Part shown: one piece after another, positions 25,949-35,831 of the stretch | Numbering within the stretch: the stretch's first letter is position 1 | Layout of the letters: the number at the start of each line of letters is the position of its first letter | Source: Isoptericola halotolerans | GTDB taxonomy: Bacteria; Actinomycetota; Actinomycetes; Actinomycetales; Cellulomonadaceae | Length of the DNA: 64,000 nt | NCBI RefSeq assembly: GCF_013149785.1 | Contig: NZ_JABEZU010000002.1 | Location: 682,001 to 746,000 of the forward strand | Direction of reading: 5' to 3' | Translations under genes and position numbers: made by a program | Notes under the pieces: generated by a model | Told to the model about the DNA's origin: nothing | The model's database searches: none | Seen by the model: the letters and a program-made list of their open reading frames with translations, nothing else

Positions 25949-27307
25949 GTGAAACTGTCCTCCTTCGCCCCTGCGCGCCTACGTCCTGTTGCGCTGATCG
26001 CTGTCCTGGCGCTCGGTGTGGGGCCGATCGTCGCGGCCCCGGCCGCAGCCGCGCCGGCCGCGACGTCGGCCGTCGCCGTACCCGCGGCGGTCGCCGCAGC
26101 AGCGCCGACCTCCGCTCTGCCGGCCCGGCTCGGGACCGCGCTCAAGAGCTCCAAGCCGACGATCAAGGGAGCTGCCCGGGTCGGCAACCGACTCACCGCC
26201 AAGCCGGGGACGTGGGCGAAGGGCACCACGTTCTCCTACACCTGGAAGGTGGGCGGCAAGAAGGTCGCCACCGGCAAGACGTTCACGCCGAAGAAGAAGC
26301 ACCTCGGCAAGAAGGTCACTGTCACTGTCAAGGGCAAGAAGTCGGGGAGTACCGCCACCCGGACGAGCGGGTCGAAGAAGGTCGCCAAGGGAACGTTCGC
26401 GGCTCCGAAGCCGAAGGTCTCCGGCACTGCCAAGGTCGGCGCGACGCTGATCGCCAAGCCGGGCACCTGGAAGCCGAAGCCCGCCAAGCTGCGCTACCAG
26501 TGGCTGGCGAACGGCAAGGCGATCAAGGGTGCGACGAGCAAGAAGTTCACGATCAAGAACGCTCAGCACGGCAAGAAGATCACGGTCCGGGTCAAGGCCA
26601 CGCGCAGTGCCTACAAGACCCGCTCCCGGGTCAGCGCCGCGACGGCGCAGGTGGTGAGGAAGCCGGCCATCCGGACGCAGCCGTCGTCGGTCATGGTCGA
26701 CGCCGGCAAGACCGCGAAGATGACCGTCGCCGCGACCGGTGGTGGCCTGAAGTATCAGTGGCAGCGCAAGGCGCCGGGGAGCAGCAAGTGGGCCAACCTC
26801 TCCGGCAAGACCTCGAGCACGCTCAGCTTCAAGACCCAAGCCAAGGACACGCTCGGCGAGTACCGCGTCGTCGTGAAGAACGCCGCCGGGACGGTCCGGA
26901 GCAAGTCGGCCATCCTCTTCGTCGAGTCCACCCAGACTCAGCCCTACCCGGCAGACACCATCTACGTCGGCAACTACTGGATGCAGGTCGTCGGTGAGAC
27001 GGGCAAGGTCGAACTGGACGATTCCACCTTCGGTCTCTACGCCTTCCTCTACGCTTGCCCGCTCGACGACGACGTCTCCAGCCGTCCCTACTGGGACCTG
27101 GACTCCGCCTACCAGGGTGCGAAGAACAAGACGTGGTACGCGGGCACGGAGTGGGACGAGGGTGTCGACAGTGACGGGTGCGGACTGTTGGAGATCAACG
27201 CGTCGGTACCCAAGACGCAGGCCAAGGGCGGGATCTGGTCCATCACGGACTACAGCGGTTCGCAGACGTACTACCCGACGACGCAGTACGTCGCCGGGCT
27301 GAAGTAG
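25949..27307 (+). CDS. Secreted Ig-like-repeat protein, paralogue B
   Basis: This 452-aa protein has an Ala-rich signal region, then two Lys-rich beta-sandwich repeats (about 68-145 and 152-232; e.g. VSGTAKVGATLIAKPGTWKP, LRYQWLANGKAIKGATSKKF) and an Ig domain (about 236-325: KTAKMTVAATGGGLKYQWQR, YRVVVKNAAGTVRSK). The C-terminal domain, about 125 residues, has two Cys (FLYACPLDD, DSDGCGLLE) and ends GGIWSITD...TTQYVAGLK, clearly related to paralogue A. Here the tail is acidic whereas the repeats are basic. GTG 25949 is preceded by CGGAG; an earlier TTG in frame is less likely. No catalytic motif seen. Confidence 0.8.
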   Translation: MKLSSFAPARLRPVALIAVLALGVGPIVAAPAAAAPAATSAVAVPAAVAAAAPTSALPARLGTALKSSKPTIKGAARVGNRLTAKPGTWAKGTTFSYTWKVGGKKVATGKTFTPKKKHLGKKVTVTVKGKKSGSTATRTSGSKKVAKGTFAAPKPKVSGTAKVGATLIAKPGTWKPKPAKLRYQWLANGKAIKGATSKKFTIKNAQHGKKITVRVKATRSAYKTRSRVSAATAQVVRKPAIRTQPSSVMVDAGKTAKMTVAATGGGLKYQWQRKAPGSSKWANLSGKTSSTLSFKTQAKDTLGEYRVVVKNAAGTVRSKSAILFVESTQTQPYPADTIYVGNYWMQVVGETGKVELDDSTFGLYAFLYACPLDDDVSSRPYWDLDSAYQGAKNKTWYAGTEWDEGVDSDGCGLLEINASVPKTQAKGGIWSITDYSGSQTYYPTTQYVAGLK

Positions 27308-27321
27308 TCGCGACGAGGGGC

Positions 27322-27345
27322 GCCGTGGGTGAAATTGCCCACGGC
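27322..27345 (+). terminator. Hairpin after Ig-like paralogue B
   Basis: GCCGTGGG (27322-27329) and CCCACGGC (27338-27345) pair around TGAAATTG, 14 bases after the stop. It is a moderate terminator, or possibly a leader hairpin of the next gene. Confidence 0.5.
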
Positions 27346-27438
27346 ACCCTGTCGGCGAGGCGAGCCCCGCTCTCGTGGCTCTACGATCGAGCGCCCCCAA
27401 CACGCCGGTCGTCCCGGCCCTTCGCGAAGGATCCCCCC

Positions 27439-28092
27439 ATGCGCTCGTTGCTCGCCTCGCTCGCCCTCGGCGCGCTGCTCGCCTCCGGGGCGGTCGTCGC
27501 CACCGGTTCCGCTGCGACCGCCGCACCGTCGGCCGGCGCCCCGGCGGTCGTCCAGGCGGGCTCGGTGCAGAGCAGCATCGCCACGGCCACCAAGCCCGCG
27601 AGGGTCACGATCAAGAAGATCGGGACGAGGACCGCGCCCTACGGCGGCAAGGCGAAGATCAAGCCTCGCGTGTCGAAGTCCGGGCAGGTCAAGGTCACGT
27701 CGAAGACGCTCACCGTCAAGAAGGCGGGCAAGACCGTCGCGAAGAACAAGAAGACGGTCTCCCTCAAACCCGGCACCTACCGAGTGGTCACGAAGGCGAA
27801 GTACAAGCGCTACACCGTGAAGACGACGGCGCAGGGCACCACGAAGGTGTGGGGCCCGACGAAGACCAAGACGCTGAAGCAGAAGCTCGTCGTCAAGCAG
27901 GGCAAGCGGCCCACGAGCACGGCCCCGGTCAGCAAGTGGAACTGCCCGAGCTGGGCGCCGGTCAAGGGCAACCAGTCCGGCATCTACCACCTGCCGGGCG
28001 GCCGCTACTACGACATCACCACACCCGAGAGGTGCTTCACCACCGCGGCCGCCGCGCGCAACGCCGGCTACCGAGCCTCCAAGAACGGCTGA
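27439..28092 (+). CDS. Lys-rich secreted protein with short conserved C-terminal PGGxYY module
   Basis: This 217-aa protein has a signal peptide (to about residue 30, ending ATAAPS) and a middle region of about 110 residues extremely rich in Lys and Thr ([20 protein letters not shown]) that may be a single beta-sandwich. The C-terminal ~50 residues read [20 protein letters not shown] then [20 protein letters not shown]. This tail matches the small 'sunset'-type domain ('ikGN...iYH.PGg..Y..T..e.CF...e.A..aGyR.s') found at the ends of secreted nucleases and hypothetical proteins. The family identification is from memory. ATG 27439 has only a weak SD (GAAGG). Confidence 0.72.
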   Translation: MRSLLASLALGALLASGAVVATGSAATAAPSAGAPAVVQAGSVQSSIATATKPARVTIKKIGTRTAPYGGKAKIKPRVSKSGQVKVTSKTLTVKKAGKTVAKNKKTVSLKPGTYRVVTKAKYKRYTVKTTAQGTTKVWGPTKTKTLKQKLVVKQGKRPTSTAPVSKWNCPSWAPVKGNQSGIYHLPGGRYYDITTPERCFTTAAAARNAGYRASKNG

Positions 28093-28207
28093 CCTCCACC
28101 GGCCGCCGCCCACCTACTACCCTGGGAGTGGCGCGCCACCGGCGTGCACCCAGCGCACACGGGAGCCCCCAGCGCGCGACAGCACCCGACGTCCCAGGAG
28201 GGCACCC

Positions 28208-29767
<1,560 letters not shown>

Positions 29768-29774
29768 CCGGTGT

Positions 29775-29808
29775 CGTCGGGTACGGGGGACAACCCCCGT
29801 GCCCGACG
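29775..29808 (+). terminator. Hairpin terminator after ahcY
   Basis: Arms 29775-29789 and 29794-29808 pair over 15 bp (one G-T pair) around loop ACAA, 7 bases after the ahcY stop. No T tract follows. Confidence 0.75.
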
Positions 29809-29857
29809 GCGGCACGCACCCTGGGCACGGCGGCGCGCACTGGCGAGGATGGTCACC

Positions 29858-31231
29858 ATGACCACGTCCTCGCCGGCCCCCGGCTTCCTCGAGGCGCCCT
29901 TCGCGCGACGCACCTGGCGCGCCTACGGGTTCCTGTGGATCGCGCTCCTGCTCGCACCGTTCGCGTTCGCCTACGCGTTGCTCACCACGGTGCTCACCGC
30001 CGGGCTCGCTGTCACCGTGGTGGGCCTGTTCGTGGCGGGCGCCCTCGTGGTCGGTGGACGCGGCTGGGGCGCGATGTACCGCCGGATGGCGCGCAGCCTG
30101 CTCGGGGTCGAGATCGCCGATCCGGCGCCGCGGCGGCGGCGCGCGGGCTTCTGGCGCCGGCTGGGCGGGTCGATCGGCGACGCCACCGGCTGGCGGGCGA
30201 TCCTGTACCTGCTGGCAACGTTCCCGCTGGCCCTCGCCTCGTTCGTGGTCAGCACGGTGTTCCTGGCAGTCGCCCTGGGCGGAGCGAGCCACTGGGTGTG
30301 GTCGCGGTTCCTCCCGCTGCAGGAGGCCCCGGACGGGACGCTGCACCGTGGGTTCTCCGTCGTCGCGGGGGACTGGTACTGGTTCGCGGACACCCCCGCC
30401 CGCCAGGTGCTGCTCGTGACTGCGGGGGTGGGGCTCTTCTACCTCTGGCCGCTGGTCCAGGCGCCCTTCGTGGCCCTCTTCCGCCTCCTCGCGGGCGCGC
30501 TGCTCGGACCGACCACGGCGAGCGTGCGCGTCGCCGAGCTGGAGGCCACCCGGGCCGTGGTGGTCGAGGACGCCGACGGCCGGCTGCGTCGCATCGAACG
30601 GGACCTGCACGACGGCACCCAGGCGCGGCTCGTCGCCGTGGCGATGCAGCTCGGCGAAGCCCGGGACCTGCTCGCCACCGGCACCGGCACCCCGGAGGAC
30701 GTCGCTCTGGCCGGAGACCTCGTCGGGACCGCCCACGACTCCACCAAGGAGGCGCTCGCCGAGCTGCGGGAGATCGCACGCGGCATCCACCCCCCGGCCC
30801 TGGACAGCGGCCTGGCTGTGGCGCTGGAGACCCTCGGTGCCCGTGCGGCAGCTCCCGTCACCGTCGACGTCGACCCGGCCGTCGAGGCCGGCGGGCGGCT
30901 CAGCCCCGCGATCGAGTCCATCGCCTACTACACCGTCGCCGAGCTGGTCACGAACGTCGTCAAGCACGCCCGCGCGACCGGCGCGTACGTGCTGGTCCAG
31001 CGCACGGCCGACGGGCTGCGTCTGCGTGTGCGCGACGACGGCCGAGGGGGCGCCGTCGTCGTCGCACCGGACGGCAGCGGGAGCCGCACGGGCCTGGCCG
31101 GACTGATCGACCGGGTCCGCGCCGTCGACGGCACCTTCGACCTGTCGAGCCCTGCCGGAGGTCCTACGGTGGTCACCGTGCTGCTTCCCGACCAGGCCAG
31201 GCCGACGCTCCCGACCACCACGCGCGCATGA
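29858..31231 (+). CDS. Sensor histidine kinase, HisKA_3 (NarX/LiaS-like) family
   Basis: This 457-aa membrane kinase autophosphorylates and passes phosphate to the regulator encoded next. The N-terminal part has about four to five helices with no large extracellular domain. The dimerisation/phosphoacceptor motif is RRIERDLHDGTQARLVAVAM (His around 255), followed by REIARGIHPPALDSGLAVAL and the ATPase: VAELVTNVVKHARATGAYVL (N box) and VRDDGRGG...GLAGLIDRV (G boxes). I used ATG 29858 with GAGG 8 bases upstream; ATG 29849 is also in frame. Stop and the next start overlap (ATGA). Signal is unknown; such kinases often respond to envelope stress. Confidence 0.9.
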   Translation: MTTSSPAPGFLEAPFARRTWRAYGFLWIALLLAPFAFAYALLTTVLTAGLAVTVVGLFVAGALVVGGRGWGAMYRRMARSLLGVEIADPAPRRRRAGFWRRLGGSIGDATGWRAILYLLATFPLALASFVVSTVFLAVALGGASHWVWSRFLPLQEAPDGTLHRGFSVVAGDWYWFADTPARQVLLVTAGVGLFYLWPLVQAPFVALFRLLAGALLGPTTASVRVAELEATRAVVVEDADGRLRRIERDLHDGTQARLVAVAMQLGEARDLLATGTGTPEDVALAGDLVGTAHDSTKEALAELREIARGIHPPALDSGLAVALETLGARAAAPVTVDVDPAVEAGGRLSPAIESIAYYTVAELVTNVVKHARATGAYVLVQRTADGLRLRVRDDGRGGAVVVAPDGSGSRTGLAGLIDRVRAVDGTFDLSSPAGGPTVVTVLLPDQARPTLPTTTRA

Positions 31232-31941
31232 GCCCGGGACCGGGCGTGCGACGCGCCACACCCTCGTCCCTGCGGGTCGGGATCGCCGAGGACTCCGCCG
31301 TCCTGCGCGACGGACTGGCCGCGCTGGTCGAACGGCGTGGCCACACGGTCGTCGCCGCGGTGGCCGACGGCGCTGCCCTGGAGCGGGAGGTCGCCCTGCT
31401 CCACGCCGCCGGCGAGCTGCCCGACGTCGTCGTCGTCGACATCCGGATGCCGCCCACCTTCACCGACGAAGGGCTGCGCACGGTGCTGGCGCTGCGCGAG
31501 ACCCATCCGGACCTGGGCGTGCTGCTCTTCAGCCAGTACGTGGAGACCCGGTACGCCGGGCGTCTGCTCGCCGGGAGCTCACGCGGCGTGGGATACCTCC
31601 TGAAGGACCGGGTGGCGGACGTCGGCGACTTCCTGGACGCGCTGGCACGGATCGCGGACGGGCAGACGGTGCTCGACCCGGAGGTGGTGTCCCAGCTCAT
31701 GGGGGCCTCGCACGGTGACGACGGGGTCGCACGGCTCACCGCGCGCGAGCGCGAGGTGCTCGACCTCATGGCGCAGGGGCGCTCCAACGGCGCGATCGCC
31801 GACCTGCTGGTGCTGTCGTACGGCGCGGTCGAGAAGAACGTCGCCTCCATCTTCACCAAGCTCGACCTGCCGCAGGACTCCGCCGACCACCGCCGGGTCC
31901 TCGCCGTGCTGCGCTATCTCGGGGCCGACAGCGCAGAGTAG
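31228..31941 (+). CDS. Response regulator, NarL/LuxR family
   Basis: This 237-aa regulator has a receiver domain (RVGIAEDSAVLRDGLAALVE; phosphoacceptor Asp in DVVVVDIRMPPTFTDEGL; LLFSQY; Lys in VGYLLKDRVADVGDF) and a C-terminal LuxR helix-turn-helix (LTAREREVLDLMAQGRSNGA, then EKNVASIFTKLDL). Partner of the overlapping kinase gene. Its targets are not evident; the next gene, past a hairpin, encodes a membrane acyltransferase-like protein. Confidence 0.93.
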   Translation: MSPGPGVRRATPSSLRVGIAEDSAVLRDGLAALVERRGHTVVAAVADGAALEREVALLHAAGELPDVVVVDIRMPPTFTDEGLRTVLALRETHPDLGVLLFSQYVETRYAGRLLAGSSRGVGYLLKDRVADVGDFLDALARIADGQTVLDPEVVSQLMGASHGDDGVARLTAREREVLDLMAQGRSNGAIADLLVLSYGAVEKNVASIFTKLDLPQDSADHRRVLAVLRYLGADSAE

Positions 31942-31946
31942 GGAGA

Positions 31947-31968
31947 ACCCCCGAGCTTTTCCGGGGGT
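31947..31968 (+). terminator. Short hairpin after the two-component operon
   Basis: ACCCCCG (31947-31953), loop with TTTT, CGGGGGT (31962-31968): a 7-bp stem 5 bases past the regulator stop. A modest terminator. Confidence 0.5.
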
Positions 31969-32066
31969 CGACGGCGCCAAGACCGGGGGAAGCACCCATG
32001 GTCCGTGTCGTCGCAGGTCAGCAGGCTGGAGGGGTACCGACGCCCCCCCGACCTGCGGAGCCTGCC

Positions 32067-33257
32067 ATGACCCTGACGACACCGGTGCCCACGGCGCCGG
32101 CCACACCCGCTCGCACCGACGACCCGGGCCGGGCTCCACGCGACGGGTTCGTCGACGCCGTGCGTGGTCTCGGCGTCGTCGCGGTCGTCCTGCTGCACTG
32201 GCTCATGGCCGACGCGACCTGGGACGGCACGACGCTCCAGATCGGCAACGCCCTCGCCCACGGAGCCGGGTGGACCGTCACCTGGCTGCAGACCCTTCCC
32301 CTGCTCTTCCTCGCCGCCGGGGCAGCAGCCGCCTACCGCGGCTCGCGCACCCTCGGTCTGCCCGGTCGCTGGTGGCGCGCCCTGGGCGGGAGCGTGCTCG
32401 GCGCGGCACGCCCCGTCGTCGTGCTGCTGGGCACCTGGGCGCTGGCGGTCGCGGTGCTGCTCGCCGCGGGCGTGCCCGACGACGCCGTGTGGCGGCTGGC
32501 ACGCATGGTCCCGCAGCCGCTGTGGTTCCTCGGGGTGTGGGTCGTGCTGGTCGCCCTGGCGCCGCTGCTGGTGCGGGCGTGGCGCCGGTGGCGGTGGCGT
32601 GCCGCGGCCGTGGTGGTCGCCCTGCCGCTGGTCGTCGACGCCCTACGGTTCGGCGCCGGTCTCGGCGACCTCGCGTGGGCGAACGTGCTCCTCGCCTGGG
32701 CCGTGCCGTTCGGTGCGGGTGTTGCGTACGCGACCGACCGCACCGACGGGCGCCGTGCCGTCCCGCGGGCCAAGACGTTCCTGGTCGGTGCCGCACTGGT
32801 CGCGCTGGCCGCGGCGGTGCTGCTGATCGCCCTCGGCCCGTACCCGGCGAGCCTCGTCGGGATGCCCGGCGCCGAGATCTCCAACCTGGCGCCCCCGACC
32901 GCGCCCGTCGTCCTGCACGCCGTGGCCATGGTGTGCCTGGCGCTCACGGTACGGCGTCCTCTGGCCCGGTGGGCGGCCGGGCGCGGCCGCCCGGTCGTGC
33001 AGGTGGTGGCGCGGCGCTCGATGACCGTCTACCTGTGGCACCTGACCGCGATGTTCGCCGTCGTCGGCTCCGTGGTGCTCGGTCTCGGCCAGCGGCTGCC
33101 GGACGCGTGGACCGCCGCCTGGTGGGCGGGGCGGCCCTTCTGGTTCGCCGCCTACCTGCTCGTGCTGCTCGGGCTCGTGGCGGTCTTCGGACGCTTCGAG
33201 ACGTCGCGGGCCGGGTCTCGGGGCGTGACGCTCACCCGCGCGGCGACCGGACGATGA
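32067..33257 (+). CDS. Acyltransferase-3-like membrane protein
   Basis: This 396-aa protein has about ten hydrophobic helices. DGFVDAVRGLGVVAVVLLHW at the start has the acyltransferase-3 layout (D..RG...l.V...H), and ARRSMTVYLWHLTAMFAVVG near the end is the matching final-helix motif ('s...YL.H'). It is more divergent than the OafA-like gene at 24415-25716 and lacks a clear R-x-x-R loop, so donor and acceptor are unclear. I used ATG 32067 with CGGAG 6 bases upstream; a longer in-frame start at 31998 would lie near the hairpin. It ends convergent to a small lipoprotein gene. Confidence 0.75.
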   Translation: MTLTTPVPTAPATPARTDDPGRAPRDGFVDAVRGLGVVAVVLLHWLMADATWDGTTLQIGNALAHGAGWTVTWLQTLPLLFLAAGAAAAYRGSRTLGLPGRWWRALGGSVLGAARPVVVLLGTWALAVAVLLAAGVPDDAVWRLARMVPQPLWFLGVWVVLVALAPLLVRAWRRWRWRAAAVVVALPLVVDALRFGAGLGDLAWANVLLAWAVPFGAGVAYATDRTDGRRAVPRAKTFLVGAALVALAAAVLLIALGPYPASLVGMPGAEISNLAPPTAPVVLHAVAMVCLALTVRRPLARWAAGRGRPVVQVVARRSMTVYLWHLTAMFAVVGSVVLGLGQRLPDAWTAAWWAGRPFWFAAYLLVLLGLVAVFGRFETSRAGSRGVTLTRAATGR

Positions 33258-33265
33258 GACGGCGA

Positions 33266-33296
33266 CGCCCCGCCCGGTCGAGGACCGGGCGGGGCG
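33266..33296. terminator. Bidirectional terminator, 14-bp stem
   Basis: Arms 33266-33279 and 33283-33296 are perfect complements with loop GAG. It lies between convergent stops at 33257 and 33320. Confidence 0.78.
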
Positions 33297-33319
33297 CCAG
33301 CAACGTCAGGAGGAGACGG

Positions 33320-33742
33320 TCAGGAGCAGTTCTCCGCCGTGTACTCCTCGAGCTCCGTGCTGGCCGCCGTGAACTCCTCGTCGGTGAAGGCGCCCATCGC
33401 CTCGGTCAGCGCCGTCGGGTCGGCGTTCTCGAGGTCGGACAGGGTCTCGGTGGCGGCGTCGCTGAAGGTGCGGAACGCCGAGGTGATGACCGCGTAGGAG
33501 TCGGAGATCTCCGCGGGTGCCTCGATCGACTCGACCTCGGCCGTCAGCTGCTCGAGCGAGGCGACCGCGGCGTCCGGGTCGTTGGGGTCGACGTTCTGCA
33601 GGTCCGCGGTCAGCTCGTCCATCGAGCCGAAGGAGTCGCAGAACGCCTGAGCGCTCTCGTCCGAACCGCCGCAGGCCGCCAGCGAGAGGGTGAGCACGCC
33701 GGCAGCAGCCAGAGCAGTGGTACGGGAAAGGTGGTTTCGCAT
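33320..33742 (-). CDS. Small acidic lipoprotein of unknown function
   Basis: This 140-aa lipoprotein has the lipobox LAAC (Cys about 24) followed by a helical acidic domain with one internal Cys (AQAFCDSFGSMDELTADLQN) and a terminal Cys two residues from the end (YTAENCS), probably a disulfide closing a helical bundle. Such proteins are common in Micrococcales and uncharacterised. It is a single-gene unit between two terminator or promoter gaps. ATG 33742. Confidence 0.78.
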   Translation of the reverse strand: MRNHLSRTTALAAAGVLTLSLAACGGSDESAQAFCDSFGSMDELTADLQNVDPNDPDAAVASLEQLTAEVESIEAPAEISDSYAVITSAFRTFSDAATETLSDLENADPTALTEAMGAFTDEEFTAASTELEEYTAENCS

Positions 33743-33813
33743 ACAGCCACCCTAGAGGTTGCTCCGAGGAACGGCACAGGTGGTCTGGTGGTCGAGACGA
33801 TGAACGCCCGGGA

Positions 33814-34635
33814 TCAGTCGCGCGGGTCCGCCACCGCGTAGGGCAGCCGGTGGAGGACCTGCGCCTGCTGCGTCGCGCGCTCCCGCTCGGCCTGCCCCCG
33901 CACGAGCTCGCGGTCACGGCGCTCGTACAGCACCGCGTGCAGGAACGCCTCGGCCGGGGTGCCCGGCGGCGGGCCCGGAGCGACGTAGGCCTCGACCTGG
34001 CCGGCCAGCTCGTTCGTCAGCCGCGCGCGCGACGACGGCGCCAGGCGGGGCCCGCGGTCCAGCACCTGACGGGCGCGCAGCGCGAGCCCGTCGGGCAGGC
34101 GGCGGATGTCCGCCGCGCGCGCCCAGCCCACCAGGTCCGGAGCCATCACCAGGGGGCGCTCCCAACCCCGCGCCCCGCGGACCCGCACCGCGTACGTGCC
34201 GGCGAGGAGGTCACCCAGCCGCTTGCCCCGGGCGTTGGAGAGCGAGGTGATGATCGCGATCGCCCCGAAGGTGAACCAGATCTCGAACACGCCCACCAGG
34301 GCCCGGACGAACGCGTGCCGGAAGCGGACGGGACCGCCGTCGTCGCGCACCACCCGCAGCCCCGTCGCGAGCTTGCCCAGGGAGCGCCCGCGGGTGAGCG
34401 TCTCCACCGTGACGGGCAGCCCGACGAGGAACGTCACCATCAGCACGACCGCGAGCGTGTTGCCCCACTGGGCGTTCAGACGGTCGATCGCCGTGCCCAC
34501 CACGAGGCTCATCGTGCCCACGAACAGCACCACCGTCACCAGCGCGTCCAGCAGCGCGCCGAGCGACCGCGTCGCGAACGACGCCGGGCGTGCGTCGAGG
34601 ACCACGCCCTCGCCGATGAGGATTCCGTCCTGCAC
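33814..34635 (-). CDS. RDD family membrane protein
   Basis: This 273-aa protein has the RDD domain at residues ~15-160: ARPASFATRSLGALLDALVT carries the Arg and Asp, then two more helices, and TRGRSLGKLATGLRVVRDDG is the cytoplasmic signature. The C-terminal ~100 residues are soluble (RLPDGLALRARQVLDRGPRL and LTNELAGQVEAYVAPG). Family function is unclear (ion or small-molecule transport has been proposed). GTG 34635 with GGAG upstream. It is divergent from the SpoIIM-like gene at 34738, and this pairing with a DUF58/MoxR operon is conserved in actinobacteria. Confidence 0.88.
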   Translation of the reverse strand: MQDGILIGEGVVLDARPASFATRSLGALLDALVTVVLFVGTMSLVVGTAIDRLNAQWGNTLAVVLMVTFLVGLPVTVETLTRGRSLGKLATGLRVVRDDGGPVRFRHAFVRALVGVFEIWFTFGAIAIITSLSNARGKRLGDLLAGTYAVRVRGARGWERPLVMAPDLVGWARAADIRRLPDGLALRARQVLDRGPRLAPSSRARLTNELAGQVEAYVAPGPPPGTPAEAFLHAVLYERRDRELVRGQAERERATQQAQVLHRLPYAVADPRD

Positions 34636-34737
34636 GGTGCCTCCGTCTCCTGGATTCGTCCCGGCCCGGCCGGCGGACCGACCCGGGGTGGGGGACACCG
34701 TCGTCGTCGCGGCGTCTCCTGTGGCAGGGTATCGGGC

Positions 34738-35727
34738 GTGGACCTGGATGCCTTCACCGCCGTGCACCGCCCGGAGTGGGACCGCCTCGACCGTCTCGCC
34801 AAGCAGCGCCGGCTGGACGGCGCCGAGGCCGACGAGCTCGTGCGGCTCTACCAGGCCGTCGCCACCCACCTGTCCACCGTCCGCTCCGCCGCCCCCGACC
34901 CCGTCCTGGTCACCCGGCTGTCGGAGCTCCTGAGCCGTTCGCGTACGCGGATCGCGGGCGCCCACGAGCCCGCCTGGTCCGAGGTCGTGCGCTACGCCAC
35001 CGTCACCGTGCCGGCGGCCCTGTACCGGATCCGCTGGTGGACCTTCTGGGTCACGGCCGGGTTCCTGCTGGTGGCGGTCGTCGCCGGTGTGCGGGTCGCG
35101 ACCGATCCCGAGGCGCTCGCCGCGCTGGGCACCCCGTCGTGGCAGGAGCAGTACGTCGACGAGGCCTTCGCCTCCTACTACGACCCCGGCACGTCGTTCG
35201 CCGCCATGGTGTGGACCAACAACGCCTGGATCGCGCTGCAGATGATCGCGTTCGGGGTCACCGGTGCGTGGCCCGTGTACGTCCTGCTGCAGAACGCCGT
35301 GAGCATCGGGGCCATCGGCGGCATGATGGCCGCCCACGGCGAGCTCACCCTGTTCCTGCAGCTGATCACCCCGCACGGCCTGCTCGAGCTCACCAGCATC
35401 TTCGTGGCCGGGGCCGCAGGGCTGCGGCTGTTCTGGGCGTGGGTGGACCCGGGTCCGCGGCCCCGGTCCACGGCCCTCGCGGCCGAGGGGCGGGCGCTGA
35501 TCACCGTCGGGGTCGGGCTCGTCGGTGCGTTGGCCCTGTCCGGCGTGGTCGAGGGCTTCGTCACCGGGTCCACGCTGCCGTGGTGGCTCAAGATCATCAT
35601 CGGAGCGCTCGCGCTGGCGGCCTTCCTGGCCTACTACCTCGTGCTCGGCCGCCGGGCGGTCGAGGCGGGGGAGACGGGGGACCTCGACGTCGACAAGGCC
35701 GGCGCCGTCCTGCCCACCGCCGGCTGA
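34738..35727 (+). CDS. Stage II sporulation protein M-like (SpoIIM) membrane protein
   Basis: This 329-aa protein has a soluble helical N-terminus (LDAFTAVHRPEWDRLDRLAK, a conserved actinobacterial opening) and about six helices. The SpoIIM-type core includes YDPGTSFAAMVWTNNAWIAL, FGVTGAWPVYVLLQNAVSIG and LQLITPHGLLELTSIFVAGA (the conserved 'hG..E' segment). In Bacillus SpoIIM works with SpoIID/P in peptidoglycan remodelling; in non-sporulating actinobacteria the role is unknown. GTG 34738, no strong SD. It is convergent with the DUF58 operon, separated by an inverted repeat. Confidence 0.88.
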   Translation: MDLDAFTAVHRPEWDRLDRLAKQRRLDGAEADELVRLYQAVATHLSTVRSAAPDPVLVTRLSELLSRSRTRIAGAHEPAWSEVVRYATVTVPAALYRIRWWTFWVTAGFLLVAVVAGVRVATDPEALAALGTPSWQEQYVDEAFASYYDPGTSFAAMVWTNNAWIALQMIAFGVTGAWPVYVLLQNAVSIGAIGGMMAAHGELTLFLQLITPHGLLELTSIFVAGAAGLRLFWAWVDPGPRPRSTALAAEGRALITVGVGLVGALALSGVVEGFVTGSTLPWWLKIIIGALALAAFLAYYLVLGRRAVEAGETGDLDVDKAGAVLPTAG

Positions 35728-35751
35728 CCCTCGTGCGGTCGTGCCCGTGCG

Positions 35752-35824
35752 GTTGTGGGCGTGATTTCTGGGCTGCCGTATCGGACAAAAACGGGCATAG
35801 CGGGCCAGAAATCACGCCCACAAC
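35752..35824. repeat. 20-bp perfect inverted repeat between convergent genes
   Basis: Arms 35752-35771 and 35805-35824 are exact reverse complements with a 33-base spacer. It contains GTGATTTCTGG, less GC-rich than the surroundings, and lies 25 bases after the SpoIIM-like stop and 8 bases from the DUF58 stop. It may act as a two-way terminator, but the long spacer and composition also fit a dispersed intergenic repeat. Confidence 0.75.
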
Positions 35825-35831
35825 ACTGAGG

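Noticed and set aside
28093-28207. Possible S-adenosylhomocysteine riboswitch before ahcY
   Set aside because: The 115-base leader lacks the conserved SAH-riboswitch core (GAGGAGCGCUGC-like) and no matching pseudoknot is visible.
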